Notes: generated by a model not told the origin, from the sequence alone. Numbered from the stretch's first letter, positions 21,001 through 22,576 are shown. The stretch: 38,799 bases of DNA from Candidatus Omnitrophota bacterium (GCA_022711115.1 JAKLFP010000002.1:271674-310472); one strand, 5' to 3'. Numbers and translations are program-made.

Positions 21001-21141
21001 GGGAGTATTTATTTTTCCACTACCGTCCGCTGTCAGAGATGGCGTGGCCCATGACACACTTGTAGCGGTAAAAATCAAGGCTGTCACGCCAGCTATGATC
21101 TTGGTCCGAGCTCCAGATTTAGAATCACTTTTTTTATGCAT
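1..21141 (-). CDS. Giant secreted multidomain protein (3' end beyond left edge)
   Basis: The frame is open from an ATG at 21141 to the left edge: 7047 codons with no stop, and the frame at base 1 agrees with the start. No complete ORF exists anywhere else in this frame, which supports continuity. The start is chosen because it is directly followed by a signal peptide (residues 1-32); the ribosome site is weak (AGAAG about 12 nt upstream). Regions in order: TraB/ChaN-like (about 41-515), 12-aa repeats (806-865), M48-like HELGH (1195), ART-PolyVal-like (1451-1581), methyltransferase (1938-2085), kinase-like (2415-2571), GHKL (3285-3455), HELAH (3658), GHKL (3901-4110), HEHQH (4392), DEHED/FDTD (4749-4862), HD-like (5009-5046), HESLH (5352), coiled coil (5765-5848), methyltransferase-like (about 6320-6450), and DDVTAVVILA (6704-6713, faintly PP2C-like). 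RSExR peptides separate the regions. Export across the inner membrane is inferred; overall function is unknown. Confidence 0.93.
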   Translation of the reverse strand, partial: MHKKSDSKSGARTKIIAGVTALIFTATSVSWATPSLTADGSGKINTPFVMPVSVTVPSDIGQIDFERRFSEAEKFVVLVQDAHAVVDAQQNIQKLIEHFNKQYGIRLIAVEGAKSRLDATLFRTFPEAISKRKTLSGYLNRGELTGVEMDSIFGEPDREYYGMETWTLYEDNYRAYLNAQEKKVDLQKKWDFFKGQLDATRKHTYSGSLNEFHEQCEHFRQERTSFVDFLIYLANFKKILSQKTDLKAFNKLLDSVGYVSSGKQEKLDTMIKAMAAEFKTKFVRGMGVKEEMNFYSKYQAFLTGKMDSGKFLQDMIEIGKAKGFRPKLTPQMRLLLGHTETLSTIKGSRIYEELQTALETVEASLVTKPEEKALAEKYHRLVFLKDLIELELTYDQLSQYRKSPDAYLDLLEDSDFRKDLHPALEFYRFALERDQAFYKNLTALMNSKSQKAVLVIAGGFHTNGIKRILDEKKITYVVVTPKMASLAGVENYSKVMQNDVSYKEYLKTTYYDAFARHATQRLVAELNEPDFRRDLKQWRDEVIRELSRQGRIADASQYTRYLDKLISVYVEKFGRGTPKSKEEILKAIEKELHDFRDKSFAAIWQKFETQLQQFMGGVKDLLQRKELNVQSVSSLLESATTSKPSALAAKASMPLDATISVASSQGTVPRTAIRNIIAPLNQIQQALSNIATSGMPNQQTLIARTAEALIQQGIDSEEILRRAELRAPEINTTETQLSGIVNDLAAQLKLPGKQVTQMLASEVARRSEMRDLSNIKPSVPANQKTPAQETMSILSAEDGSDIQEFIPKAQPGEAQEVIPKAEPGPSQESIPKAEAGPSQESIPKAESGPVREVIPKAEPGPSVLFMKEPSAASRETAEMRANKNALETPESVPPETPVTPELPSADAFSSAEKHSELRGEPGIVGAMARGKALFEEMKERFAHVAEGFGWDLVMERLEKRRDSNPDILKDIQDMLTALVIEGVISKQQAQQIGSRIIPVRINENKLVRRQEELGGLIVRHQGTLKILFPMQRLNPSDRRALGNLLHEIVEIGFLEQGLLIEDAHRLAQEVQEIFEQGTAFNKKIARLSQEETMRQIMERIYGIAAEHPNTELTKRAEGLLHRLKKNIPVFLSKNLPTHLQERWDRVTVIVSDEVPTFGSVLHDVCFHFKTAPVILLNSRLVEKMTDEQLFAVMGHELGHVWFNDAHYTARHLGDQEDPEWFALLWEIEKKADMIGLLAVYHEFGVGAMEQFEKVFEVGETMRPQIEALKKKWGMGFDDPSFDVHMSPEKRREWLEFARSFIRNVSLGAEAARMVVSKMLNAWPTPIEGEPVENFSPIPFVPTVKDSKMQTLVKTTLTEQLPEDEIIGAAHQTNTLVNESLGDISQFSPIQSESRASASNPGSADPGRSGIYQGGMQEGQPIVRSELRAETHALKSLSPFVNSVIQQPLFAGSLTPLEGGVPKLALAGSKRPGFHGTGVYLSTMNGAKPYAYDWGKQGGLLYPVWVNLLKPADDITLESIKHSVGSGPEAQDAITARLKDLGYDGVVLRDARTGDITEVVVYNDAQLQSAGNPFLVNAEGIIAERVSKLRSESRASASNPGSADPGRSGIYQGGMQEGQTTVRSELRIETKETRPEKPSLEGYQYSFYPTAGFQFFWHGFENDAFLKLKNAFEEDAETSNPRALAAAMDNRRWRLYLNPLDFENFKRTVVIVRDIAMARRDIPINLKYQAEDPRTNTVALDSKRVSPIVVNFTSKEDALAFYQILAATPGYAGIQGTGPTLFSEKLILKGQEDRLTCLAFGLAEDRIKKALRENNPQQFLEKLGVLQPGDRDRVLSVLHRMLEDEKWVAKQLPNEPNDKDKFEEVIAQLTPKTEIKINSDIKESTQPAAGNDSADKRSEMREPGKGGESITPSRLNLVTGPRVQAILDARREFKELRAKSGRAFLDDYGSEHGVFFDSNAWMLEDLIVRYDLRDPQKHILDVGTGNAFAAVILAEVTGARVTSIEIDPERYQYSVDFLEFLKQKGIQYPNLEVKKDDFLKHPMHPYQLIYFYYTHPPSRRTEFAGDVLAKLDAELPEGAVFVASLFGPRTDQVEREVIAEYLRGHPNLIQRETFLGGVFTREFYKRKDGEVRGSSDRFPRSQSLRQADSSYNRSEARSQVAARSFKEKVQRERLIRDVVSEIVSESFSHEEQYRSRFLELYEAKLLALGLPVIQDFRSVVDRVWSTDHWTSALATGLRDMPETRTMFLQRLHFLALSSQYLGVTLRVMEHIDLVTLVRMTRTSQYAYYKTLESAHFAGDSWELLPSDAESDLLLKQNKYMEVISLLQQHISNFQARNRIIKSVSNKVQIQPDRLLEKFFLDQTKRIQSDGSFFELSPDRQTILSRDLSQYFQRRILGLLHALWIMEQINGKQIRTTNGIVQNVQIQKFIGSGVDGLVMSASAEVNGERKLIAVKIQELLDSNVMSIRLQTHREVLPVIKNTDGIASQYDWIQVPYNKKFSYLIEFNEWIEGVDFREVANHDRYKGNLPVAIRDSFQALEIQSNISRKGVFDFDGGNLGNFILDPDKLLHLIDLTNLVLQDQYPMDQIQKNHREITLMLVRILTGQTLNSFFVPGQEEGDRSFFHLLWQDRYGDGFSDWEGKIYSLLEKAYRSAGEKRWTENLRNDWDALFADKGLLDLGTTRSQLSTATPSQIRSEARTNETQLAARSEVRETPIQVLVNQRAGQKPISIAEVAKAFAQSYDALLEIVPVDLTAEGRKTLLGVLEFSDGGIHFAAFAAPVKMENGEVVGHQNLSELSARSLRQISLRFYTDPRTGLPMEMDVISPSISRDNAEWKNNFRRDYAQAIEFLSVVWREYARIKGLDSAALQNQLGVTLSGSFFENESKSVRRYDQPNLSNYYAFPEVVQAMRALGFGSAASADSIQPVSNPDEAFIPPGQAKFPRSESRASASNPGSADPGRSGIYPGGMQEGQISVRSELRAEESERERWKKAIQDAHWEQALENAAIHKNSDEILGILKLATSEANAMPLTGRRVLLEVLEEWLSKLTSKEIMTTEGTGRVTYDDLAAFQSQLDRLRHDMVEIPQMVADVQKFVTVTQQELDAMIEANQGELFYDYLKNELGHLSEVERAEMVYRAALSYARNVDDVKKALLAIAPKGEDIEVEAMAERIYNALQEAEAEMPYVFDISISAFLRDQNIPRNQDTACFSALLAAVKYFVNVKGLSYREIVAGALIQPDRSTKNQLPQPPSTDSSRSEMRLIPFTEELLTPSLVHSQTQPDARSEAREGDKGIVIEKLQWSREELYKLEATPKFREIFEKRLRPVARKTAEALFVSPRTEFIDYLTQLMVHSVENALDVVLLHWEGDKKASVAIVEVGLSKSYFGEVRFYIANNGAPREKAISDDKQGKVRFGGAGRASEFIYSNIRNLEPEADKTIDYRDREEYFGDHHGTVMTVDFDPARLEKKWGKLKDKSLKFLEPLSQSSRSELRSNFVKNTAAAMAALAVFVSVPFFKKGADEKVEVVVPSVSQNEMSRIQKILSDALDPSRISPQLFGEIQNLGVYSNVSYSDFQKIKHDSRLMPMLQDALQIVYQADPRFFDQNISNLKHIVPVKEENIFGGFTDTNMPGTMVLQYNFYEGQKKPEGFLVPALNARDYAYSFAHELAHLDLAHFDWSARWKEEERARKATINVVRSGQGEEGNIVYQNVRFELDQLELAQKMGKGQGLPSGWTIDRLFIPQFITGSLNLMEHVPAQMGGMENAHPITYAILQKFIQDFKSKGRGEPLILEINPGSVGEKFGISIHYVLETGKEGYFIADQTYLEDAGTPLYQESPKAAESSRRGDARSEVRGVSNNEDPFSVLTPSEQDAFQKKVLQNPENTAWQWYRDLQQGGPVFNSYIDYQNKWMTTIQNALKNIPLQKNRAMDFLFPNRQGRAIWDPKNPFWEHFLNMMRHSVENAYDALSARKFIQGDDTPLLRTNFVIKANGRMIAEIEDNGVGVSESVLQRMFVSNLSEVSGAPFVFDKSGGMPTRLGVLSKLGLLIGGDGTGTMRALTFLLTPNPLFKLKELTVETKNYQGQERKKIISSDGQSRIIADRNIFKHKQGTWIRIEMELKPSVVRPVTDQVLVDDMEWRPPTKRKTFTASERLLQDWKAMVSDTKDLSQKDLFQSFMDELRRGVFSKTNQPFIEEFFNAQQRSPLDNNGSTIRPQMRDYLLGERPIRAKLLKELFFEKGMPPTSQAFILNLFYLDPEFLDRVLKSSDIPPLIQLEARALRTIWRTPEFPMPADAEEDLMLLRKGLRDLNPSGTISTISAQTGIPEGALVQTFSLAVMALAQSDLNLHSAYLTTNFANTALRAGGVDRRKIFQDMANASGGYTVSPKMLATMPIRKMLGTLGHEHQHNVAQFRWVSGKQGLEENLWKDYDVIAGGKDMPDRPRYSQSFVSALEEAMSEIMDLYIQTNVLGDTMQTDGYLSHFKEQMPDEEGAVRSLFQNDGHNVARRALIRFIQTRGIPKDWGALLTAIGEILDGMEDHGRVYSKGEGDANEKFLLSLLENAFEKVAAATADSSLDSRSEARAPASNPGSARRSESRIESSPPTRLTEVRGAKVGDRSEVRVSRSTKLTHEMDQLVAKQMIYPKDLLHSAALAEHLDTFDREHYEFVPPMGREKGYWRSKDFKGRGPDYELVLGEPEDVVRRDTDPQKMKRHVVTRYKRPDGKVMSYYSFDDHAYAAAYLAEAMERGDIPETGNTQFFFDEHEDKATTDVLTQPSRLADWEPLIERGSVGWGNFVTVMALLGMIGKQILIYDGDAAEDSSWRKPGQILLNRAPIAGIVPYLAASLDGYFSSQERPQNIQTGIIWNFDTDMSDHARFTRNLSKAAILRMYSDALARLSVEDRVMPSVIFGTTTVASPQHYGDVGVARVLATMAPFWALVAPTLKPKQCDDMIQAFIDSNKNKIYRSEARGELSGVPSYANSWNRIRAELPVSNETMLKALDDLFNEVVGKPYWEAMQGSYHGFNHTLEFAQLSLRIAKAVGMDPQFQVLMIAMILVHDYQKNAGLPQTEITIHDIWEDPGISRGLETVAAAAGIQDPKFSRDLINAWIRFLDYDAQKRDPTTRPDGRFVPDFYIPKYLTPLSALPDMQQQIELVGRIAWSGDVTSPYAAVNFDELDSRLRALTDEFIRADKAPAGFKYEQLLKGTIAFIFGTITNALGLKIGPKGETFAKLLHGVDPEGERMLNENLTKFFSPEGPAVRSEARMEKRDDWKVDPNGMIAINNPDVWRFVRIGTAGSPDLYFAGVTASPAMMKGNLGIWLETHPADEKNPDLQTVLTGLSAMDIQTHPKTVFIYQKFDNGYLQYHESLHLAMFRRSGRGTENLEKQALERLANLITELDLADPRSAQQNHRMMRAFYNMSEAVKNYIPEANPSEEIFAWVGSVARYPDYFDQLRTRFDQGGFAEAKDVEFLSHYLDPKSGSAIVMLQPVKEFLAAMREVPEVMSFFNDYYQGLIASVPGMKLEAPDFLSQNRSEMRDALDQHLKIGMKEFEFLFLHLIFQAEADDLRDQFIVKYRTGDLGEMQIRTLMERLWKSPDVRYDYIAAFHTLAMNRNTGQSGVNKIFKGVGTLVFDEPSMIQAMKVAARNHQPDLEFLAIHELMDIGIDYMDAAKQIQLWLQPDSSLKDKTDQERVRDFLEKNKDIDLFLMLEYPQQDSFRSNRVTFLREQYDARGHFSDAERTEAKALLEAFFFEQKKKAALQRPGARSELREGLSVSEYLKQEVTDPFDREKQNLENVNQKLQEVTEEIGKLARSTLMVEWKNLKMRELAKRKEELEAEKNGLEKKLNELKKSATANLEYLLQQMIEQFTAKPKADEQAMTAEYFLKEIFEITSVPPELMEDERILIALDTAFRELFNRMSRVDYWRILWVFHEGGQKDKVDFGFQWLFDTMPVTNYLNLIEGLYEQGLSDQAKWGMEKILRRIALNWDNRDSPEHEASFGVAINDIAEFMVRMSQKGWLLQAQEVFGLLLTVVEDEILQGHRSTPQLLLDYSFRKQEQNTEKFNRLKPVIAAQAERIADILYRMEGKLQPREIEMLENWQHGLDSGMLQALWQTSDGLKQYMTALSKEMGGTDQEAFDRFTLWEAPFALSSIDIVRMLGFLVQYSKVPILAPGSQKREGAVDNQQNISDMIQMGKVFQEALSKSMEAEAKKSVRVKRTFWENVKKTLDTILETYGTPDKLTGELTQEAKEIQSAARDGRIYLHLMDQGALLAGAVPASLNPVSDGVMPAERRDEKNHALEVSVEAILAQEASREKSGFDNKGLSYFKPILRELLREFGSLEKMRSLQGVELGPNDSTKALIEFLRVHGVEVEGLGMNVQETAGYLHRVDDYDDYLSGLDSGLLDFMVARTSLYPMHVIFKNEDEDLLEEASALDMLQEQGFVRREMMRKRFEHVWRTLKLGAFLIKIIYENENQPPINPSPEEMAQLGFVQERGYVESVEGEQSPLFVEVYRKVPVRNPFPETTITFEALEGQTMHLTLESLLQRIKSNPGIRFEREGNQWKEKTGDVQDSVLPDLPGETVESRAEMRGDQQLDLSLQAQRLKDLRSAIPMGSRENLILILAFLYSLHTLNAKAQVAQLITMDEDNANILLEGQGPQPYLGAILKNFDQRAMDANLPYVPERQIVLDRSGQMVTSADDPEKFRDIILADALENEKLADDVTAVVILAAALNKKYSEGAKNLLAAVSEVRQAQTERSEMRVEPSLESSAAMRDIVRSSWLAAFKRSWLKLSLAAFFAWTASVAAETAAQFQEMQVKIQTLLDTGDKVHDPEIIPKALQAEARNKKLSEAERLQNINTRSKAMIDFLFSSLPAAQREVLQKREVYSVARESKGVDEIQKGPDGKPRDIAKGISQTEDPTGTDLFQNFLIYGNSKVSLDAKTPPRDKMRYWLADRLGLVRIETNLLTGRLVYNLEAFDRFIRQGIHRGETHPNHLGRFWAHRIIDFLDEDLFSAIAKNYRGANTKKGYPLSDASEEALHKSYESSYRGRPFTDEEIKKRQANGE
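1780..2180 (-). other. Second methyltransferase-like region
   Basis: LQGVELGPNDSTKAL (near residue 6335) resembles SAM motif I, but the GxGxG is reduced to GPN. It is followed by VEVEGLGMNV, a DLLDFMVARTSLYP-like strand, and WRTLKLGAFLIKIIYEN. The overall Rossmann order is visible. A degenerate or highly divergent methyltransferase is suggested. Confidence 0.35.
3600..3850 (-). other. Coiled-coil segment of the giant protein
   Basis: Residues about 5765-5848 are rich in Glu, Lys and Leu with heptad-like spacing, for example KRKEELEAEKNGLEKKLNE. It follows an RSELR peptide near 3885 and separates the peptidase-like part from a long helical stretch. Confidence 0.75.
4940..5240 (-). other. HESLH metallopeptidase-like region
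   Basis: NGYLQYHESLHLAMFRR has HExxH at residues 5352-5356, preceded by a strand (TVFIYQKF). It is the fourth HExxH helix of the giant protein. The family is not recognised, and catalysis is unproven. Confidence 0.35.
5820..6140 (-). other. HD-domain-like region
   Basis: YHGFNHTLEFAQ gives H5009 and H5013, and about 32 residues later MIAMILVHDYQK gives H5045-D5046. The H...HD order on helices, with a later aspartate in LDYDAQK, is typical of HD-type metal phosphohydrolases. The substrate cannot be inferred. Confidence 0.5.
6540..6910 (-). other. UPF0489/arginase-like region (tentative)
   Basis: FFFDEHEDKATT (D4749-D4753) and, about 105 residues later, IIWNFDTDMSDH recall the paired acidic/histidine metal-binding strands of arginase-like folds such as UPF0489. 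The spacing is plausible, but no other family signature was found. It is recorded as a tentative domain. Confidence 0.3.
7388..7446 (-). repeat. Half copy of the palindromic element
   Basis: Bases 7402-7417 equal one 16-bp arm of the palindrome. The following bases to about 7445 match the right half of the 110-bp unit with a few changes, ending in an RSEAR-coding sequence. The left half and loop are missing, and the junction joins straight to an RSESR-coding ATTCGGAGCG. The product is APASNPGSARRSESR. This looks like a deletion derivative that kept the frame. Confidence 0.8.
7830..8270 (-). other. HEHQH metallopeptidase-like region
   Basis: LGTLGHEHQHNVAQF places HExxH at residues 4392-4396, within a helix followed by a short charged segment. 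The upstream sequence is alpha-helical. The motif alone is weak evidence of a zinc site, but four HExxH helices in one chain is more than expected by chance. The family was not recognised. Confidence 0.4.
8815..9440 (-). other. GHKL-type ATPase region 2
   Basis: NMMRHSVENAYDAL (N3953) and AEIEDNGVGVSESVL (D3990, G1 box) are near-consensus N and G1 boxes of the Bergerat fold. They are followed by a glycine-rich GGDGTGTMRAL and a GTWIRIEMEL strand. This region is better conserved than the first GHKL region, and the two are separated by the HELAH region. The partner domain is unknown. Confidence 0.7.
10090..10680 (-). other. Hydrophobic segment plus HELAH metallopeptidase-like region
   Basis: Shortly after an RSELR peptide comes a hydrophobic stretch at residues 3493-3509 (AAAMAALAVFVSVPFF, then KK), which looks like a membrane anchor or internal signal peptide. 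Downstream, SFAHELAHLDLAHFD has HExxH at 3658-3662 with further histidines. The family is not identified. A zinc-dependent hydrolase is plausible. Confidence 0.5.
10780..11290 (-). other. GHKL-type ATPase region 1
   Basis: LMVHSVENALDVV provides an N-box with N3351. It is followed by a G1-like FYIANNGAP, a G2-like GGAGRASEF and HHGTVMTVDF. This is the Bergerat ATP-binding fold order seen in histidine kinases, Hsp90, MutL and gyrase B. No dimerisation or phospho-acceptor H-box is obvious. RSEAR lies immediately before it and RSELR after it. Confidence 0.6.
12208..12317 (-). repeat. In-frame palindromic element, copy C
   Basis: This third 110-bp copy keeps the frame of copies A and B (offset divisible by three) and encodes nearly the same peptide. 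The hairpin arms at 12258-12273 and 12280-12295 carry one mismatch. It has several scattered substitutions relative to A and B, so it is probably older or under weaker homogenisation. Both ends again encode RSExR. Confidence 0.9.
13430..13900 (-). other. Protein-kinase-like / aminoglycoside-phosphotransferase-like region
   Basis: A glycine loop FIGSGVDGLVM (G2429, G2431, G2434) is followed by IAVKIQE (K2453, the expected ATP lysine), a hinge-like YLIEFNEWIEG, VFDFDGGNLGNFI (D2550-N2558) in place of the HxDxxxxN catalytic loop, and LLHLIDL (D2571) as the metal-binding aspartate. The order and spacing fit the kinase fold, but the catalytic loop is atypical. It may be an atypical kinase or a pseudokinase. 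Confidence 0.5.
14890..15330 (-). other. Class I SAM-dependent methyltransferase region
   Basis: Motif I is HILDVGTGNAFAAVILAE (D1980, G1982, G1984). It is followed by VTSIEIDPE with acidic E2004 and D2006 at the end of strand 2, and then LIYFYYTHP in place of the motif IV region. This is a typical Rossmann-type SAM-binding arrangement, related in spacing to protein-isoaspartate or L11-type methyltransferases. The substrate is unknown. It is preceded by RSEMR (near 15450) and followed by RSEAR (near 14683). Confidence 0.72.
16264..16373 (-). repeat. In-frame palindromic element, copy B
   Basis: This 110-bp unit matches copy A at almost every base. The hairpin arms are 16314-16329 and 16336-16351, with loop AGGGTC. 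Both ends carry ATTCGGAGCG as direct repeats, coding RSELR on one side and RSESR on the other. It lies 597 nt (199 codons) from copy A in the same frame, so the two copies bracket the ART-PolyVal-like region. Confidence 0.92.
16400..16790 (-). other. ART-PolyVal-like ADP-ribosyltransferase region
   Basis: The region has GFHGTGVYLST (H1474), then AKPYAYDWG, LLYPVWVNLLKPADD, GYDGVVLRDA, and EVVVYNDAQLQSAGNPF. The order of an HGT/Y strand, a Y/A helix, a (Y/W)VN(L) strand, GYDGV and E-VV(Y/F)-xxQ-xxSA matches the ART-PolyVal family found in phage polyvalent proteins and polymorphic toxins. It sits between two copies of the palindromic repeat. ADP-ribosyltransferase activity is inferred from this pattern only. 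Confidence 0.55.
16861..16970 (-). repeat. In-frame palindromic element, copy A
   Basis: A 110-bp unit contains a perfect hairpin at 16911-16948 (16-bp arms, 6-nt loop AGGGTC). It is flanked by direct repeats containing ATTCGG, at 16866 and 16965. It is read in the same frame as the giant ORF, with core peptide SNPGSADPGRSGIYQGG between an RASA segment and VRSELR. It is nearly identical to copies at 16264-16373 and 12208-12317. A translated palindrome inserted into a coding region resembles in behaviour the Rickettsia palindromic elements; homology to them is not claimed. Confidence 0.92.
17240..17900 (-). other. M48-like zinc metallopeptidase region of the giant protein
   Basis: The motif VMGHELGHVWF puts the HExxH histidines at residues 1195 and 1199. 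About 30 residues later EKKAD gives E1228 and D1232, the ExxxD spacing seen in M48 peptidases, where the glutamate is the third zinc ligand. The preceding VILLNSRLVEKMTDEQLFA also matches the M48 pre-HExxH helix. No transmembrane helices surround it, unlike HtpX. A zinc protease is the likely activity. Confidence 0.7.
18547..18726 (-). repeat. Five tandem 36-nt units coding a Pro/Glu-rich 12-aa repeat
   Basis: Residues 806-865 consist of five 12-residue units starting with IPKA[EQ], such as IPKAEPGPSQES. The unit is exactly 36 nt, so the copy number can change without a frameshift. The composition (Pro, Glu, Ser, Gly) suggests a flexible extracytoplasmic spacer between the N-terminal domain and the metallopeptidase-like domain. 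Confidence 0.9.
19590..21020 (-). other. N-terminal TraB/ChaN-like (EreA-type fold) domain of the giant protein
   Basis: The domain begins with FVVLVQDAHAVVDAQQNI and continues with LIAVEGAKSRLDATLF, a GVE motif, a long helical middle, and VIAGGFHTNGI with H461. The combination of an early QDAH-type strand, a VEGA strand and a late GGFHT motif resembles the TraB/Tiki/ChaN superfamily and similar proteins common in PVC genomes. The exact family and any enzymatic role are not established. The coordinates are approximate. Confidence 0.45.
21046..21141 (-). other. Sec-type signal peptide of the giant protein
   Basis: Residues 1-32 have a basic n-region (HKK, then R12 and K14), a hydrophobic core from I15 to about V29, and a small-residue site, SWA before T33. 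This is a standard signal peptidase I pattern with no lipobox cysteine. It implies that the N-terminus of this very long chain is exported. Confidence 0.85.
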
Positions 21142-21519
21142 AATTTAAGTTGCTTCTTTTGCTCCCAAAGTTAAGGTACACGCCCTTTCAAAAACAGTTT
21201 TAACCCCTTTCAATCACAACTGTTCCATTCAATTTACCTCTTGATTTTCCTCTACTTCAATTTTGACATCCAAATATAGTTATTTCAAGATGCTAAAAGG
21301 TGTTTTTTGATTAATATTTGATATATTATGCTATATTTGCTATATTTTGCTATACAAAATATTGAAACTTCTCCAATGCGGAAATTTTCAGAGACTTAAA
21401 GAAAAAGTTGAAACAACAACGCTAATTGCTAATAATCAACTCGAAGAGGACAAAAATGAACTAAATGAAGAGGATTTTTAGAAGTCTTGTGGAAATGAGC
21501 AAACACCTAACTGCTTTGA
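21142..21519. other. AT-rich intergenic region upstream of the giant gene
   Basis: These 378 bases contain no convincing gene. They must hold the start region of the giant gene if it is not cotranscribed with the KTSC gene. Apart from the TATAGCAA repeats at 21320-21356, no promoter could be singled out: many TATA-like hexamers exist but none has a good -35 at the right distance. No strong terminator hairpin follows the KTSC gene. Confidence 0.6.
21320..21356 (-). repeat. Short direct repeats TATAGCAA, 9-10 nt period
   Basis: On the minus strand the sequence reads TATAGCAAAA, TATAGCAAA, TATAGCATAA, TATATCAAA in close succession, about 180-220 nt upstream of the giant gene. The same AAATATAGCAAC string occurs just upstream of the KTSC gene (near 21745-21757). 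It may be a protein binding array or a curved AT-rich upstream element. Function is not shown. Confidence 0.5.
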
Positions 21520-21732
21520 TCAGCGGATCTTACGATACTGGTACTTTCCTTTGATCTTTGATTCAAAATAGCGACCATGAGATGGCGCTGTCAAGAATTC
21601 CTGGTAGATGGTTTCGGGAACGCCTTCATACTGATAAATAGAACCGATGATAAATTCAACCTGCAGCATATTGCGTTTATGTTCGTACCCGATCCATTCA
21701 ATCTCACTTGATAGCACCATATTATTGATCAT
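21520..21732 (-). CDS. KTSC domain protein
   Basis: This 70-aa protein begins MINNMVLSSEIEWIGY and continues with LQVEFIIGSIYQYEGVP and FLTAPSHGRYFESKIKGKY. These match the KTSC family (named for its Lys-Thr-Ser-Cys positions), a small all-beta domain found alone or beside nucleases and tRNA synthetases. Its role is unknown, with nucleic-acid binding often suggested. The frame stays open upstream to 22020, but the start is set at 21732 because GGAGG lies 5 nt upstream and KTSC homology begins right after. The stop is TGA at 21520. Confidence 0.85.
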   Translation of the reverse strand: MINNMVLSSEIEWIGYEHKRNMLQVEFIIGSIYQYEGVPETIYQEFLTAPSHGRYFESKIKGKYQYRKIR

Positions 21733-21737
21733 TTTGT

Positions 21738-21742
21738 CCTCC
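21738..21742 (-). promoter_or_regulatory. Ribosome binding site of the KTSC gene
   Basis: GGAGG with a 5-nt spacer to the ATG at 21732. It decides the start of this gene against the longer in-frame extension to 22020, which has no family similarity. Confidence 0.85.
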
Positions 21743-21943
21743 CATGTTGCTATATTTAACGGACAAAATGCGGGAAATCTTGAATTTTTCATTCCAAAAA
21801 CACACACCCCTCCTGTGCTCCGACGAGCCCCTGAAACAAACGGAGTCCGCCTTCGCATCGATTGCGGGTGATGATTGGCAAGCACACCCGACACACGATG
21901 ACCACCAAGTTTTATCTTTTCAAAAGGCCCCTTGTCCGAAGAC

Positions 21944-22159
21944 TTAGGAAGCAGGATGTCTTTTTGAATCTTCAAGTAAAGCACGGATCTCTTCATTGAG
22001 AGCACCGAATTCCTTCGCAATGGCGATAAACTCGGGGCAAACTTCGTACTTCTCCTCGAGTAACGCCTCCCTGAGATAGATAAGTGCGGTCAATTTTACT
22101 GGATCCCGCGATCTCTTCCTGTACCTGGTTAAATAACCCGGGCTTAATGTTGGATTCAT
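21944..22159 (-). CDS. Small hypothetical protein, 71 aa
   Basis: The ATG at 22159 is preceded by a strong AAGGAGGG about 8 nt upstream, and the frame ends with TAA at 21944. The product is charged and mostly helical, with a basic N-terminal part (GYLTRYRKRSRDPVK) and an acidic C-terminal helix (GALNEEIRALLED). It has no signal peptide or membrane segment. No family was recognised. The 211 nt between it and the KTSC gene show no further ORF with a ribosome site. The pair may form a small operon. Confidence 0.75.
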   Translation of the reverse strand: MNPTLSPGYLTRYRKRSRDPVKLTALIYLREALLEEKYEVCPEFIAIAKEFGALNEEIRALLEDSKRHPAS

Positions 22160-22166
22160 GGTGATT

Positions 22167-22174
22167 CCCTCCTT
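22167..22174 (-). promoter_or_regulatory. Strong ribosome binding site of the 71-aa gene
   Basis: AAGGAGGG lies about 8 nt before the ATG at 22159. It is among the best Shine-Dalgarno matches in the window and is the main evidence that this short ORF is translated. Confidence 0.85.
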
Positions 22175-22329
22175 TTCCCTTGTTTGTTATTGATTTCCTC
22201 TGTCACAGACCTGACTCATCGGCACCAAGACATGCGACCGAGGCCTTACCTCCAACCCTACGGAATATTCCGTATTGGCTGGCAACTCTGCACTTATTAT
22301 CAAATGGCGGAATTCGCAAAGATAAAAAA

Positions 22330-22365
22330 AAAAGCCCATGACCGATTTCCCGGTCATGGGCTTTT
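22330..22365 (-). terminator. Intrinsic terminator
   Basis: A perfect 15-bp stem (AAAAGCCCATGACCG and its complement) encloses a 6-nt loop. Read on the minus strand, the stem is followed by a run of about ten T. It ends the small transcription unit that starts near 22570. The run of A on the plus strand also gives partial bidirectional character. Confidence 0.95.
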
Positions 22366-22394
22366 GAATGATTCCGCTTTGTTCTATATCAGGT

Positions 22395-22547
22395 TTACTC
22401 TATTCGATCCTCCAAAGCGTCCCTCAAGAGCCCACGACCGTTCCCCGTATGGCGACATTTCGTGGATAGAAACCACGTCTGCGCCATGACGGACGTCATG
22501 GGATAACTTACTAACACGTTAATTTTCTTAAGGTTACGCTTTTTCAT
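22395..22547 (-). CDS. Possible 50-aa small protein (alternatively part of an sRNA)
   Basis: The ORF runs from ATG at 22547 to TAA at 22395. It begins MKKRNLKKINVLVSYPM and ends GLLRDALEDRIE. AGGA lies about 7 nt before the ATG, a modest ribosome site, and a sigma70-like promoter is about 30-57 nt upstream, so the short leader fits a translated gene. The N-terminus is strongly basic and then hydrophobic, but too short for a clear signal peptide. The family is unknown. The same bases form several stems, so this may instead be a structured RNA in which the ORF is incidental. Confidence 0.45.
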   Translation of the reverse strand: MKKRNLKKINVLVSYPMTSVMAQTWFLSTKCRHTGNGRGLLRDALEDRIE

Positions 22548-22576
22548 GAGTTTTCCTGTTTATGAAAGACAACTTA

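Larger units (their letters stand above)
22325..22570 (-). ncRNA. Candidate structured small RNA (about 245 nt)
   Basis: The interval between promoter and terminator contains an 8-bp stem CCATGACG/CGTCATGG (22484-22501), a stem CCACGA/TCGTGG (22432-22465), a 7-bp stem CGCTTTG/CAAAGCG (22375-22419), and the terminator hairpin. It does not match tmRNA, RNase P, SRP RNA or a riboswitch that I recognise. A 6S-like RNA was considered but the overall rod shape was not established. It overlaps a 50-codon ORF, and a dual-function transcript is possible. Confidence 0.45.

Noticed and set aside
21733-22020. N-terminal extension of the KTSC gene to 22020
   Set aside because: The extension has no family similarity, while GGAGG sits 5 nt before the internal ATG at 21732.
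22184-22489. 101-aa plus-strand ORF
   Set aside because: It runs across the terminator hairpin and antisense to the small transcription unit, with no ribosome site or known family.
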